From NCBI RefSeq assembly GCF_009380155.1, contig NZ_WHUV01000003.1, positions 868,001-932,000 of the forward strand: DNA of 64,000 nucleotides, written 5' to 3'. The first letter of the stretch is position 1; every line of letters starts with the position of its first letter. The DNA is from Pseudomonas piscis (GTDB taxonomy: Bacteria > Pseudomonadota > Gammaproteobacteria > Pseudomonadales > Pseudomonadaceae). Shown here in pieces: positions 54,519 to 62,940 of the stretch. The translations under genes and the position numbers were made by a program. The notes under the pieces are model-generated. The model ran no database searches. It saw nothing but the letters and a program-made list of their open reading frames with translations, and was not told the DNA's origin.

Positions 54519-55493
54519 ATGTTGCCGCGCCTCCCTGTCCTCACCCGTTGCCTGTCACTTGCCGCATTGTGTGTGGCTGGCCCTGTTGCCGCATTGGAAT
54601 TCCCCCTGCCTCCTCCCGGCGAAGATATCGTCGGCCAGGTACAGGTGATCAAGGCCAAGTACGAAGATACCTTCGCCGACCTGGGCACGGCCAACGACCT
54701 GGGTTACCTGGAGATGGTGGCGGCCAACCCGGGTGTCGATCCCTGGTTGCCGGGTGCGGGCACCGAGGTGATCCTGCCCACTCGCTTCATCCTGCCCCCG
54801 GGGCCGCGCGAAGGTATCGTGATCAACCTGGCGGAGTATCGGCTGTACTACTTTCCAAAGGGGCAGAGCGTGGTCTATACCTTCCCGCTGGGGATCGGTC
54901 GAGAAGGCTGGGGGTCGCCGATCGCGCATACCAGTATCACCGCCAAGACGCCGAACCCGACCTGGACGCCGCCTGCCTCGATCAGGGCGGAACACGCTGC
55001 CGATGGCGATCCGTTGCCTGGCGTGGTGCCGGCCGGGCCGGATAACCCCCTGGGGCCGTTCAAGTTCACCCTGGGCACGCCCGGCTACCTGATTCATGGT
55101 TCGAACAAGAAGTTCGGGATCGGCATGCGCACCAGCCATGGTTGTTTCCGCATGCTCAACAACAACGTATTGCAAATGGCCGGTATGGTTCCGGTGGGAA
55201 CTTCCGTGCGTATCATCAATGAACCGTACAAGTTCGGTATCAGTGCCGGCAAAGTCTATCTTGAGGCTCATACGCCATTGGATGATAAAGGCAATCCTTC
55301 GGTGGTCGACAAGCACACTGCGGTAATCAACGCCTTGCTCAAGCGCGAAGACCTGGCTAACAACCTGCGTATGAACTGGGATGTGGTGCGCGATGTAGTG
55401 GCGGCCGAAGATGGCTTGCCGGTAGAGATTGCCGTGCCAACGGCTGCCCCCGCGACATCGTTGTCCAGCACACCTTTTGAAATGCCGCAGTAA
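54519..55493 (+). CDS. L,D-transpeptidase (YkuD/ErfK type)
   Basis: This 324-residue protein has a signal peptide (about 1-23), a LysM-like segment (about 35-80, 'YEDTFADLGTANDLGYLEMV') and a YkuD domain (about 90-225) with catalytic 'HGSNKKFGIG' and 'TSHGCFRM' (Cys nucleophile). It makes 3-3 crosslinks or attaches a lipoprotein to peptidoglycan. oprI, encoding the abundant peptidoglycan-linked lipoprotein, lies immediately downstream on the other strand. The start at 54519 has AAGGA; the ATG at 54501 lacks a site. Confidence 0.93.
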   Translation: MLPRLPVLTRCLSLAALCVAGPVAALEFPLPPPGEDIVGQVQVIKAKYEDTFADLGTANDLGYLEMVAANPGVDPWLPGAGTEVILPTRFILPPGPREGIVINLAEYRLYYFPKGQSVVYTFPLGIGREGWGSPIAHTSITAKTPNPTWTPPASIRAEHAADGDPLPGVVPAGPDNPLGPFKFTLGTPGYLIHGSNKKFGIGMRTSHGCFRMLNNNVLQMAGMVPVGTSVRIINEPYKFGISAGKVYLEAHTPLDDKGNPSVVDKHTAVINALLKREDLANNLRMNWDVVRDVVAAEDGLPVEIAVPTAAPATSLSSTPFEMPQ

Positions 55494-55505
55494 GCGGCTC
55501 AAGAG

Positions 55506-55542
55506 AACCCGCCGCGGCCTGTTGGTTGCGGCGGGTTTTTTA
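55506..55542 (+). terminator. Terminator of the L,D-transpeptidase gene
   Basis: AACCCGCCGC and GCGGCGGGTTTTTT form a strong stem with a 12-base loop and a U-run, 13 bases past the stop. Confidence 0.9.
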
Positions 55543-55565
55543 TTGCCGAGGCAAAAGCCAGGCAA

Positions 55566-55597
55566 TAAAAAAGCCGACCCAAAAAATTGGATCGGCT
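55566..55597 (-). terminator. oprI terminator
   Basis: On the minus strand AGCCGATCC, a loop, GGTCGGCTTTTTT: a rho-independent terminator 23 bases past oprI. Together with the transpeptidase terminator it insulates the convergent pair. Confidence 0.9.
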
Positions 55598-55619
55598 CGA
55601 TAACAATCCCGAGGGACTA

Positions 55620-55871
55620 TTACTTGCGGCTAGCTTTTTCCAGCATACGCAGAGCGCGCTCGTTAGCTTCGTCAGCAGTCTGTTGTGCTTTTTGAGCAGC
55701 AGCCAGAGCTTCATCAGCTTTACGATAGGCTTCGTCTGCACGAGCCTGAGCACGAGCTGCTGCGTCTTCAGTAGCAGTCAGACGAGCTTCGGTTTCTTTG
55801 GATACGCTGCTGCAACCGGTAGCCAGAACTGCGGCCAGAGCCAGAGCAGAGAATTTCAGAACGTTGTTCAT
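55620..55871 (-). CDS. oprI: OprI, major outer-membrane lipoprotein (Lpp)
   Basis: This 83-residue lipoprotein has a signal peptide with lipobox ATGC (Cys20), then an all-alpha coiled-coil heptad region rich in Ala/Glu/Arg, ending 'MLEKASRK' with the terminal Lys that can be linked to peptidoglycan. It matches Pseudomonas OprI. AAGGGGAAC precedes the ATG at 55871. High-expression codons and a strong terminator agree with its abundance. Confidence 0.98.
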   Translation of the reverse strand: MNNVLKFSALALAAVLATGCSSVSKETEARLTATEDAAARAQARADEAYRKADEALAAAQKAQQTADEANERALRMLEKASRK

Positions 55872-55937
55872 CGTGTTCCCCTTCAAGGACTTTCTATTAG
55901 TAGCTATCACCTCAGAACGAGGAAATAGCCGGCGTAC

Positions 55938-55965
55938 ATACTACCCATTACTTGTAGTAAGTAAA
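55938..55965 (-). promoter_or_regulatory. Candidate oprI promoter
   Basis: On the minus strand TTTACT (55960-55965) and TAGTAT (55938-55943) are spaced 16 bases, about 67 bases before the start codon. Each matches four of six sigma-70 consensus positions. An alternative pair, TTGCGC and TACAAG, overlaps it. Confidence 0.4.
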
Positions 55966-55984
55966 CTGACGTAGCGCAAGAAGC

Positions 55985-56504
55985 AAAAAAAATTCTAGGC
56001 GGTGAATCTTTTTCGATCAACTCCACAAACCGCCTGGATAAAAAATATTCAACGCAGAGGCCTTGCAGGGCATGAGTGCTGCTTGTTTGCCAGCATTGAT
56101 CCCGGAATTTTTCCAGGCGCAGTTTCGGAGGCTAGACTAAAGTCGGTCTATATTGTGTGGATGACACTTTTGTGCAGGTTTCGAGCGAGCTCTTTATGTC
56201 TATGGGCGGTGACTTTAAGAGCGCTGCTTCGTCTTAAGTTTCAGCATCCGGCGATGTATCACTGCCAGGTATCTTGAATCAGAGCCAGGCATGGGTGGCA
56301 AGCGGCCATCAGGTCATTTTGTGCTGGTCTGTGACGGGTATGGCTTGAGCATTCATGCCAAGGGCGCCTAATATTTTGTAACGTGCTCTCTTGGTGCAAG
56401 AATCTACTCGGCGCCTGACAGGCACGAGGTGGCGTAAGTTGTTCCTTCGCCGGAAAAACATCGGTAAGGTAGGGGTCAGCATTCCAGACCCGCAAGGAGT
56501 AGTG
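55985..56504. other. Gene-free region between oprI and the GNAT gene
   Basis: About 520 bases, AT-richer than the flanks, hold only short unconvincing frames. Notable are a TATATTGTG stretch near 56150 and GGCGCCT repeated near 56366 and 56411. No hairpin with a U-run was found, so an sRNA is not supported though not excluded. Confidence 0.45.
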
Positions 56505-56786
56505 ATGAGCGAGGCGTTGTCCATCCACCATGACCAGGTTGGTCATCAGTTCGAGACCAATGTGGACGGTCATCGTGCCTACCTGACCTATATGGACCTG
56601 GGTAAGCAGACCCTGGATATCTACCGCACCTTCGTGCCCAACGCCCTGCGGGGGCGTGGCATCGCTGCGGCGCTGACCGAGCAGGCCCTGGAGTACGCCG
56701 ATCGCATGGGCTACACAGTGATCCCGTCCTGCTCGTATGTGGAGCGCTATATGGAGCGGCACCAGCGCCACGCAGCAAAACTCTGA
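56505..56786 (+). CDS. GNAT-like N-acetyltransferase (YjdJ type)
   Basis: This 93-residue protein is a minimal GNAT domain with the acetyl-CoA motif in 'FVPNALRGRGIAAALTEQAL' and 'YTVIPSCSYVERYM'. It belongs to the small YjdJ-like group. The substrate is unknown. AAGGAGTAGTG gives a strong ribosome site. A bidirectional terminator separates it from aroF. Confidence 0.88.
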   Translation: MSEALSIHHDQVGHQFETNVDGHRAYLTYMDLGKQTLDIYRTFVPNALRGRGIAAALTEQALEYADRMGYTVIPSCSYVERYMERHQRHAAKL

Positions 56787-56800
56787 ACAGGGTGCTAATG

Positions 56801-56829
56801 AAAAACGCCGGGCTTTGGCCCGGCGTTTT
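56801..56829. terminator. Bidirectional terminator between GNAT and DAHP synthase genes
   Basis: AAAAACGCCGGGC, short loop, GCCCGGCGTTTTC: a symmetric stem with A- and T-runs that serves both convergent genes. Confidence 0.92.
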
Positions 56830-56843
56830 CGTATCTGGCGAAA

Positions 56844-57920
56844 TCAGCTGCGCTTGCGTTGCGGCAGGACATCCTTGAGCTTGGCATGCATGCTGCGCAA
56901 GGTCTTCTCGGTGCTTTCCCAATCGATGCAGGCATCGGTGATCGACACGCCGTATTGCAGCTCCGACAGGTCCTTGGGGATCGCCTGGCAGCCCCAGTTC
57001 AGGTGGCTCTCCACCATCAAACCGATGATCGACTGGTTGCCTTCGAGAATCTGGTTGGCGACGTTTTCCATCACCAGTGGCTGCAGCGCCGGATCCTTGT
57101 TGGAGTTGGCGTGGCTGCAGTCGATCATGATGTTCGGCTTGACCTTGGCCTTGTTCAAGGCCTGTTCGCAGACCGCGACGCTGACCGAATCGTAGTTCGG
57201 CTTGCCGTTGCCACCCCGCAGGACCACGTGGCCGTAGGCGTTGCCCTTGGTGGTGACGATGGACACGCCGCCCTCTGGGTTGATCCCCAGGAAGCGGTGA
57301 GGGCTGGAAACCGATTGCAGGGCGTTGATCGCGACGGTCAGGCCGCCATCGGTGCCATTCTTGAACCCTACTGCCGAGGACAGACCGGAAGCCATCTCGC
57401 GGTGGGTCTGGGATTCGGTGGTGCGCGCACCGATTGCCGACCAGCTGATCAGGTCCTGCAGATATTGCGGGGAGATCGGGTCCAGGGCTTCGGTGGCGGT
57501 AGGCAGGCCCATTTCAGCCAGGTCCAGCAACAGCTGGCGGCCGATGTGCAGGCCATCCTGGATCTTGAACGAGTCGTCCAGGTAGGGGTCGTTGATCAGG
57601 CCTTTCCAGCCAACGGTGGTACGAGGTTTCTCGAAGTACACCCGCATGACCAGATAGAGAGTGTCGGAAACTTCGGCGGCCAGGGCCTTGAGTCGTTCGG
57701 CGTACTCATGGGCCGCCTTGATATCGTGGATCGAGCAAGGCCCGATGACGATGAACAGACGGTGATCAGTGCCATCGAGGATGTTGCGGATCACTTCGCG
57801 ACCGCGGGTCACGGTGCGCAAGGCGGTGTCGCTCAGCGGAATGTCTCGCTTGAGTTGATCGGGAGTGATCAGGGTCTCGTTGGAGGCGACGTTAAGGTCG
57901 TTGATCGGTAAATCAGCCAT
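56844..57920 (-). CDS. aroF: Class I DAHP synthase (first shikimate step)
   Basis: This 358-residue enzyme condenses phosphoenolpyruvate and erythrose-4-phosphate. Marks are 'VIGPCSIHDIKAA', 'YFEKPRTTVGWKGLINDP', 'SAIGARTTESQTHREMASG' and 'MIDCSHANSNKDP' (metal Cys61-type and His sites). It is the AroF/G/H class; which amino acid inhibits it cannot be read. The start MADLPINDL at 57920 is preferred to the longer frame. It feeds the aromatic supraoperon earlier in the window. Confidence 0.95.
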   Translation of the reverse strand: MADLPINDLNVASNETLITPDQLKRDIPLSDTALRTVTRGREVIRNILDGTDHRLFIVIGPCSIHDIKAAHEYAERLKALAAEVSDTLYLVMRVYFEKPRTTVGWKGLINDPYLDDSFKIQDGLHIGRQLLLDLAEMGLPTATEALDPISPQYLQDLISWSAIGARTTESQTHREMASGLSSAVGFKNGTDGGLTVAINALQSVSSPHRFLGINPEGGVSIVTTKGNAYGHVVLRGGNGKPNYDSVSVAVCEQALNKAKVKPNIMIDCSHANSNKDPALQPLVMENVANQILEGNQSIIGLMVESHLNWGCQAIPKDLSELQYGVSITDACIDWESTEKTLRSMHAKLKDVLPQRKRS

Positions 57921-58062
57921 CGTGTTACTCGTCAGGTCACGGATGCCGGCCGCCAGCGATCCCCGAGAGCGGCGGAGCACAGCGGATTTGGGCGCGTCGG
58001 GGAGCCGAACCTTAGCGCGTTACCCGGGGGCTCGACAATGGGCAGGGTGCGGTTTTATGGGG

Positions 58063-58497
58063 CTATGGCTGTATGAATGCCTGGTGTACCCGGTCCTCGG
58101 AATAATCCTGCGCGTGGCGCTCGACCCAGTCCAGGGCCAGTGCCTCGATACATTGCTGTTCGCTCTGGGGCTCGTGCAGGCGGCAGTAGCGAGCGATCTG
58201 GCAGACCTGCTCACTCATGCGTGCGCCGAACAACGTCTGTTCGTCGACGAAGGCGATGCCCACCAGGTAGCCACGCTTGCGCTTCAGGCACCAGGCCACA
58301 TAGCCGTTATAGCGGGCATTCTCACCCAGGGTCGGCATGTGCACTTCAAGCGCGGTGCCGCGACGCCAGGCGCGATGGTAATTGCAGGCCATGCCGCCGA
58401 GGCTGATAGTGTGCAGCCGCTGGCGCGAAATGCAGGCATGCTTGCGCAGGGTCAATTCAACCGGAACATCATCAGGATGAGGCAGAAACCGTCCCAT
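58063..58497 (-). CDS. PilZ-like domain protein
   Basis: A 144-residue protein, 'MGRFLPHPDDVPVELTLRKHA' onward in outline, with 'RQRLHTISLGGMACNYHRAW', similar to the PilZ DxSxxG strand but with Thr at the Asp/Asn position. The RxxxR motif is not clean. It may be a degenerate PilZ domain with weak or no c-di-GMP binding. The ATG at 58497 has GGAG ten bases upstream; ATG 58530 is an alternative. Its start codon overlaps that of the divergent thioredoxin-like gene. Confidence 0.7.
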   Translation of the reverse strand: MGRFLPHPDDVPVELTLRKHACISRQRLHTISLGGMACNYHRAWRRGTALEVHMPTLGENARYNGYVAWCLKRKRGYLVGIAFVDEQTLFGARMSEQVCQIARYCRLHEPQSEQQCIEALALDWVERHAQDYSEDRVHQAFIQP

Positions 58498-58882
58498 GAC
58501 CGCAGACTCCGAGTGTCGTCCAACTGACATTGTTTCCCGAAGTATAGTGGCCCAATTGGAGCTGACCGATTTCGACGTCGACCAGACCTTGCTGGGGCTG
58601 TCGGGGGTTTCCCTGGTGATCTTCACCAGCCCCGGCTGTTCCGCCTGCCGTTGGGCACGGCAGCAGTTACCCAGGCTGGATTTGCCGGTCGATCGTCTGT
58701 GCTGGATCGATGCCGGTGACAATGGCGGCGCGGTGGAGCGTTACCAGGTGTTCCACCTTCCAGCATTGTTCGTGGTGCGCGATGCTCGGTTTCATGGGGG
58801 CATAGAATCGCGGCTGACGGCTGGGGAACTTGCCCTGGGCCTGGATCAGGCGCTTGAACGATTACCAGAGGAGTTGCCGTGA
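58496..58882 (+). CDS. Thioredoxin-like protein with CxxC
   Basis: This 128-residue protein has a thioredoxin fold with 'IFTSPGCSACRWARQQL' (CSAC in place of CGPC) and the cis-Pro in 'VFHLPALFVVR'. It probably acts in cytoplasmic thiol chemistry; no signal peptide is seen. Starting at 58496 overlaps the divergent gene's start codon. GTG at 58547 (VAQLELTDF) is a real alternative that would avoid this. Its stop overlaps the next start as TGATG/GTGATG. Confidence 0.8.
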   Translation: MTADSECRPTDIVSRSIVAQLELTDFDVDQTLLGLSGVSLVIFTSPGCSACRWARQQLPRLDLPVDRLCWIDAGDNGGAVERYQVFHLPALFVVRDARFHGGIESRLTAGELALGLDQALERLPEELP

Positions 58883-59835
58883 TGGATGCAGTTCGCAAGC
58901 CGCGTGTGGGCATTATCGGGACCGGGGCGATCGGCGGTTTTTATGGGTTGCTGCTGGCCCGTGCCGGTTTCGACGTGCACTTTCTATTGCGCAGTGAATT
59001 TTCGGCCGTCGTCGAACAGGGGCTGCGCTTGACCAGCGCGGTACATGGCACCTTGACCCTCGATCCAGTGCAGGCCTACGCCAGCGCCGAGCAGATGCCG
59101 CCTTGCGATTGGCTGCTGGTGGGCGCCAAGACCACCAGCAACCTGCAACTGGCACCGGCGATCATCCAGGCTGCCGCCCCGGGAGCCAGGGTCCTGTTGT
59201 TGCAGAATGGCCTGGGTGTCGAAGACCAGTTGCGTGGTGCTTTGCCCGACTCGCTGCATCTATTGGGCGGCTTGTGCTTCATCTGTGTCCATCGTGCCGG
59301 CCCCGGGCAGATCGAGCACCAGGCCCTTGGCGCCGTGAACCTGGGCTATCACAGCGGTCCCGCCGGCGACCCGGCACTGCGCCAGGCGATCGTCGAGGAG
59401 GGGGCCGGGTTGTTCCGTGAAGCCGGGATCGATTCCCAGGCCATGGGCAACCTGCAGCAGGCGCGTTGGCAGAAGCTGGTGTGGAACGTGCCGTACAACG
59501 GCTTGTCGGTGCTGCTGCGGGCGAGTACCACGCCGCTGATGGCCGACCCGGACTGCCGGCAGTTGATCCAGGACTTGATGCGAGAGGTATTGCAGGGTGC
59601 TGCGGCCTGCGGCTACGCCATTCCCGAGGCCTATGCCCAGCAGTTGTTCAAGTCCACCGAGCTCATGCCCGACTATTGGCCCAGCATGTACCATGATTTC
59701 CTGCACCGGCGCCCGCTGGAACTCGGGGCCATCTACGCTGCTCCGCTGGCTGCCGCGCAGGCAGCGGGTTGCGAGCTGCCGAAGATCCGGGCGTTGTACC
59801 AGGCCCTGGGTTTCATCGATCGGCATCCGGCCTGA
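58882..59835 (+). CDS. Putative 2-dehydropantoate 2-reductase (PanE/ApbA family)
   Basis: This 317-residue protein has the NADPH motif 'GIIGTGAIGGFYGLLLARAG', 'VGAKTTSN' (Lys) and 'RWQKLVWNVPYNGLSVLL' (catalytic Lys, Asn). PanE makes pantoate for coenzyme A; paralogues in Pseudomonas act on other keto acids, so the role is tentative. GAGGAG serves either GTG 58879 or ATG 58882. Coupled to the thioredoxin-like gene. Confidence 0.85.
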   Translation: MDAVRKPRVGIIGTGAIGGFYGLLLARAGFDVHFLLRSEFSAVVEQGLRLTSAVHGTLTLDPVQAYASAEQMPPCDWLLVGAKTTSNLQLAPAIIQAAAPGARVLLLQNGLGVEDQLRGALPDSLHLLGGLCFICVHRAGPGQIEHQALGAVNLGYHSGPAGDPALRQAIVEEGAGLFREAGIDSQAMGNLQQARWQKLVWNVPYNGLSVLLRASTTPLMADPDCRQLIQDLMREVLQGAAACGYAIPEAYAQQLFKSTELMPDYWPSMYHDFLHRRPLELGAIYAAPLAAAQAAGCELPKIRALYQALGFIDRHPA

Positions 59836-59866
59836 GGCCGGCCCATCACCTCAACTAGGAGCGAAT

Positions 59867-60772
59867 ATGGCAAAGGGACTGGACGGCAAGCTGGTGGTGG
59901 CGATCTCTTCGCGGGCACTGTTCGACCTGAGTGATAGCCATAAGGTCTACCTGGCCCAGGGGGTGGAGGCCTACCGGCAATACCAGATCGAGCATGAGGA
60001 GGAAATCCTCGAGCCCGGTGATGCCTTTCCCCTGGTCAAGAAGCTCCTGAGCCTGAATGCCAGCCTGGGGCGGGCGCGAGTCGAGGTGGTGCTGGTATCA
60101 CGCAACAGCGCCGACACGGGCCTGCGAGTGTTCAACTCGATCCAGCACTACGGCCTGGGGATTTCCCGGGCTGCCTTCGTTGGCGGACGTAGCCCCTATC
60201 CTTACCTGGCGGCCTTTGGCAGCGACCTGTTTCTTTCCACCCATGCCGAGGATGTGCGCAGTGCGCTGGAGGCCGGTTTTGCCGCGGCCACCATTCTTTC
60301 CGGTGGCACCCGGAGGGCGGAGAACGGCGAGCTGCGCATTGCCTTCGATGGTGATGCGGTACTGTTTTCCGATGAGTCGGAACGCATCTACCAGTCCGGC
60401 GGTCTGGAGGCATTCCAGGCCAGCGAGCGCCAGTCGGCCCGCGAGCCTCTGCCGGGTGGGCCGTTCAAGGGATTCCTGGCGGCGCTCAACCTGCTCCAGG
60501 GCGAGTTCCCCGGCGATGCCTGCCCGATTCGCACGGCACTGGTCACTGCACGTTCGGCCCCGGCCCACGAACGGGTGATCCGGACTTTGCGCGAGTGGAA
60601 TATCCGCCTCGACGAGTCGCTCTTTCTCGGCGGCCTGGAAAAGGCCGCCTTCCTCGAAGCCTTCGCCGCCGATGTGTTCTTCGACGACCAGGCCGGTCAC
60701 TGCGAGCTGGCGCGAGAGGTGGTAGCCACCGGTCACGTGCCCCATGGCATCAGTAACCAAGCCAAGGCCTGA
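59867..60772 (+). CDS. 5'-nucleotidase (cytosolic NT5C1 type)
   Basis: This 301-residue protein resembles the cN-I class of 5'-nucleotidases, with 'LVVAISSRALFDLSDSHKV' (modified motif I), 'FDGDAVLFSDESE' and 'LGGLEKAAFLEAFAADVFFD'. It dephosphorylates nucleoside monophosphates, probably AMP/IMP. CTAGGAGCGAAT precedes the ATG. It follows the PanE-like gene by 31 bases. Confidence 0.85.
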   Translation: MAKGLDGKLVVAISSRALFDLSDSHKVYLAQGVEAYRQYQIEHEEEILEPGDAFPLVKKLLSLNASLGRARVEVVLVSRNSADTGLRVFNSIQHYGLGISRAAFVGGRSPYPYLAAFGSDLFLSTHAEDVRSALEAGFAAATILSGGTRRAENGELRIAFDGDAVLFSDESERIYQSGGLEAFQASERQSAREPLPGGPFKGFLAALNLLQGEFPGDACPIRTALVTARSAPAHERVIRTLREWNIRLDESLFLGGLEKAAFLEAFAADVFFDDQAGHCELAREVVATGHVPHGISNQAKA

Positions 60773-60793
60773 GCCCCCCGGAATCCGGGGCTC
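60771..60793 (+). terminator. Hairpin after the 5'-nucleotidase gene
   Basis: GAGCCCC and GGGGCTC flank a nine-base centre that itself pairs (CCGG). The arm starts at the stop codon. No U-run. Confidence 0.5.
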
Positions 60794-60856
60794 GCACACC
60801 TCCAGGCACTGCTAAGCTGAATCAATCTCCGCCAGATTGGCAGTTGAGGAGGTCGT

Positions 60857-61357
60857 ATGATTCGTTCGATGCTGTATGCCACGGACCTCGGCGTTTACGC
60901 CCCCTATGTGATGCAGCACGCCCTGGAACTGGCTCGAACGTTCAATGCCGACCTACACGTGGTGCACGCCGTCGAACCCATGGGGTTGTTCGCCGAGTCG
61001 GTATTGCAGAGCTATCTGGACGAGCAGTCGCTGAACGAGTTCCATCGCCAGGGGCTGAACACGGTGATGGCCAATATCGAGCAGCGGGTGCTGGACAGCT
61101 TTCGCGAAGAACTGGGGGAGGGCATGCAGGACCTGACCCTGATCCAGTCGGTGCGTGTCCTGCAGGGAGACCCCTCGCAGGTGATACTCGAGCAGACGGC
61201 GAAACTCTCGGTGGATCTGTTGATCGTAGGAAGTCACAGCCATGGGGTGGGGGCGCAAACGCCGTTGGGGCGCACCGCCGCGCGGGTCTTGCAGCTGGCC
61301 AAAGTGCCGGTTTACCTGGTCCCCCTGGTGCAGCGGCGACGCCAGGGCGACGCCTGA
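60857..61357 (+). CDS. Universal stress protein (UspA family)
   Basis: A 166-residue UspA-fold protein, 'MLYATDLGVYAPYVMQHALEL' in outline, with the ATP-binding-type C-terminal motif in 'LLIVGSHSHGVGAQTPLGRTA' (GxxxxG). A single domain. AGGAGGT is an ideal ribosome site. A 6-bp inverted repeat CAATCT/AGATTG (60823-60839) sits just before it. It precedes cysB, as in P. aeruginosa. Confidence 0.92.
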   Translation: MIRSMLYATDLGVYAPYVMQHALELARTFNADLHVVHAVEPMGLFAESVLQSYLDEQSLNEFHRQGLNTVMANIEQRVLDSFREELGEGMQDLTLIQSVRVLQGDPSQVILEQTAKLSVDLLIVGSHSHGVGAQTPLGRTAARVLQLAKVPVYLVPLVQRRRQGDA

Positions 61358-61468
61358 GGACGGAATGGAAAATTCTGAAGAAAAGTTCTAGATTTATTCT
61401 CCTGACCATTAATATAGTTATATACCGTCGCTGATACCCGTGGCGCCTACCTGCTTTGAGGGATTGAT

Positions 61469-62443
61469 ATGAAGCTTCAACAATTGCGCTACATCTGGGA
61501 AGTGGCGCACCACGACCTCAACGTTTCCGCTACTGCCCAAAGCCTCTACACCTCGCAACCGGGTATCAGCAAGCAGATCCGCCTGCTCGAGGACGAACTG
61601 GGTGTCGAGGTCTTCGCCCGCAGCGGCAAGCACCTGACCCGCGTGACCCCGGCGGGCGAGCGAATCATCAACACCGCTGGCGAGATCCTGCGCAAGGTCG
61701 AGAGCATCAAGCAGATCGCCCAGGAATTCTCCAATGAAAAGAAGGGCACCCTGTCCATCGCTACCACCCACACCCAGGCGCGTTATGCCCTGCCTCCAGT
61801 GATCAGCAGCTTCATCAAGCAGTACCCGGATGTGGCCCTGCACATGCACCAGGGCTCGCCCATGCAGATCGCCGAGATGGCTGCCGACGGTACCGTGGAC
61901 TTCGCGATCGCCACCGAGGCGCTGGAGCTGTTCGGCGACCTGGTGATGATGCCGTGCTACCGCTGGAACCGCTGCGTGGTCGTGCCCCAGGGCCACCCGT
62001 TGACCAAGTTGCCGAAGCTGACCCTCGAGACCCTGGCCGAATACCCGATCGTGACCTACGTGTTCGGCTTCACTGGCCGCTCCAAGCTCGACGAAGCCTT
62101 CAGCCATCGCGGCCTGACGCCCAAGGTGGTATTCACCGCCGCCGACGCCGACGTGATCAAGACTTATGTGCGCCTCGGCCTGGGCGTGGGCATCGTGGCC
62201 AAGATGGCCGTGGATACCAAGCTCGATAGCGACCTGGTGGTACTGGATGCCAGCGAGCTGTTCGAGTCGAGCATCACCAAGATCGGTTTCCGTCGCGGTA
62301 CCTTCCTGCGCGGCTTCATGTGCGACTTCATCGAAAAGTTCGCCCCCCACCTGACCCGCGAGGTCATGGCCAAGGCCATCCAGTGCCATAACAAGCAAGA
62401 ACTGGAAGAGCTGTTCGACGGCGTCGAGCTACCGGTCCACTGA
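61469..62443 (+). CDS. cysB: CysB, LysR-type regulator of sulfur assimilation
   Basis: This 324-residue LysR regulator has an N-terminal helix-turn-helix ('MKLQQLRYIWEVAHHDLNVS' then 'ATAQSLYTSQPGISKQIRLL') and a CysB-type effector domain ('SIATTHTQARYALPPVI', 'YVFGFTGRSKLDEAF'), including the residues typical of N-acetylserine/sulfate binding. It activates cysteine biosynthesis genes. The upstream 61390-61430 segment is AT-rich (TATAGTTATATA) and probably holds the autoregulated promoter. Its stop is 12 bases from a convergent gene. Confidence 0.96.
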   Translation: MKLQQLRYIWEVAHHDLNVSATAQSLYTSQPGISKQIRLLEDELGVEVFARSGKHLTRVTPAGERIINTAGEILRKVESIKQIAQEFSNEKKGTLSIATTHTQARYALPPVISSFIKQYPDVALHMHQGSPMQIAEMAADGTVDFAIATEALELFGDLVMMPCYRWNRCVVVPQGHPLTKLPKLTLETLAEYPIVTYVFGFTGRSKLDEAFSHRGLTPKVVFTAADADVIKTYVRLGLGVGIVAKMAVDTKLDSDLVVLDASELFESSITKIGFRRGTFLRGFMCDFIEKFAPHLTREVMAKAIQCHNKQELEELFDGVELPVH

Positions 62444-62455
62444 TTTCCCGCCGGC

Positions 62456-62938
62456 CTAGCGCACCTCGGTGACAGTGAACTGTTGCCGAGAGCCGGCCAC
62501 CACGATTTCCACTTCATCACCCTCGAACTTGCCAAGCAGGCCTTGGCCCATGGGCGAGCGTGGAGTGATCACCGTCACCATCTGGCCGACCACCTGGACC
62601 TTCAGCCCCGCTCCGTCGGGCCCGAGGAACAGCCACTGTTCGCGCCCGCGCTCATCTTCCAGGCCCAGCAGGCTCCCGACCTGGATGCTCGATTGCGCAT
62701 CGCCGGGGCGCAAGACCAGGTTCTGCCAGAGCCCCAGGGCCTGGCGGATTTCCTCGACCCGCCTGGATTGACCGGCGGCCAGGTACGCGGCTTCAAGTCC
62801 CAGAGTGTCGTACTTGTTTTCGGCGACGTTCTCTTCGTGGGTTGCGGTTTCGTAGGCGGCTTGCGCCGCTCGCAGGGCGATCTGCAGATCGTCCTGGAGC
62901 TGTTGCAGGATCAGTTGGTAGACGGACTGTTTATTCAT
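62456..62938 (-). CDS. Gre-like RNA polymerase secondary-channel factor
   Basis: This 160-residue protein has an N-terminal coiled coil with an acidic turn ('THEENVAENKYDTLGLEAAY') and a C-terminal GreA/B FKBP-like domain ('ITPRSPMGQGLLGKFEGDEV'). The coiled-coil tip differs from the GDxxEN of GreA/GreB, so it may not stimulate cleavage. Function is not established. ATG 62938 is used; a TTG two codons earlier overlaps the upstream gene's stop. Translation is probably coupled to the membrane protein gene. Confidence 0.85.
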   Translation of the reverse strand: MNKQSVYQLILQQLQDDLQIALRAAQAAYETATHEENVAENKYDTLGLEAAYLAAGQSRRVEEIRQALGLWQNLVLRPGDAQSSIQVGSLLGLEDERGREQWLFLGPDGAGLKVQVVGQMVTVITPRSPMGQGLLGKFEGDEVEIVVAGSRQQFTVTEVR

Positions 62939-62940
62939 GG

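Noticed and set aside
56002..56277. 91-codon frame upstream of oprI
   Set aside because: No ribosome site, Cys/Trp/Arg-rich random composition, no family resemblance.
56366..56430. Possible tRNA-like fold near the repeated GGCGCCT
   Set aside because: No cloverleaf with a T-arm GTTC motif or CCA-compatible acceptor stem could be formed.
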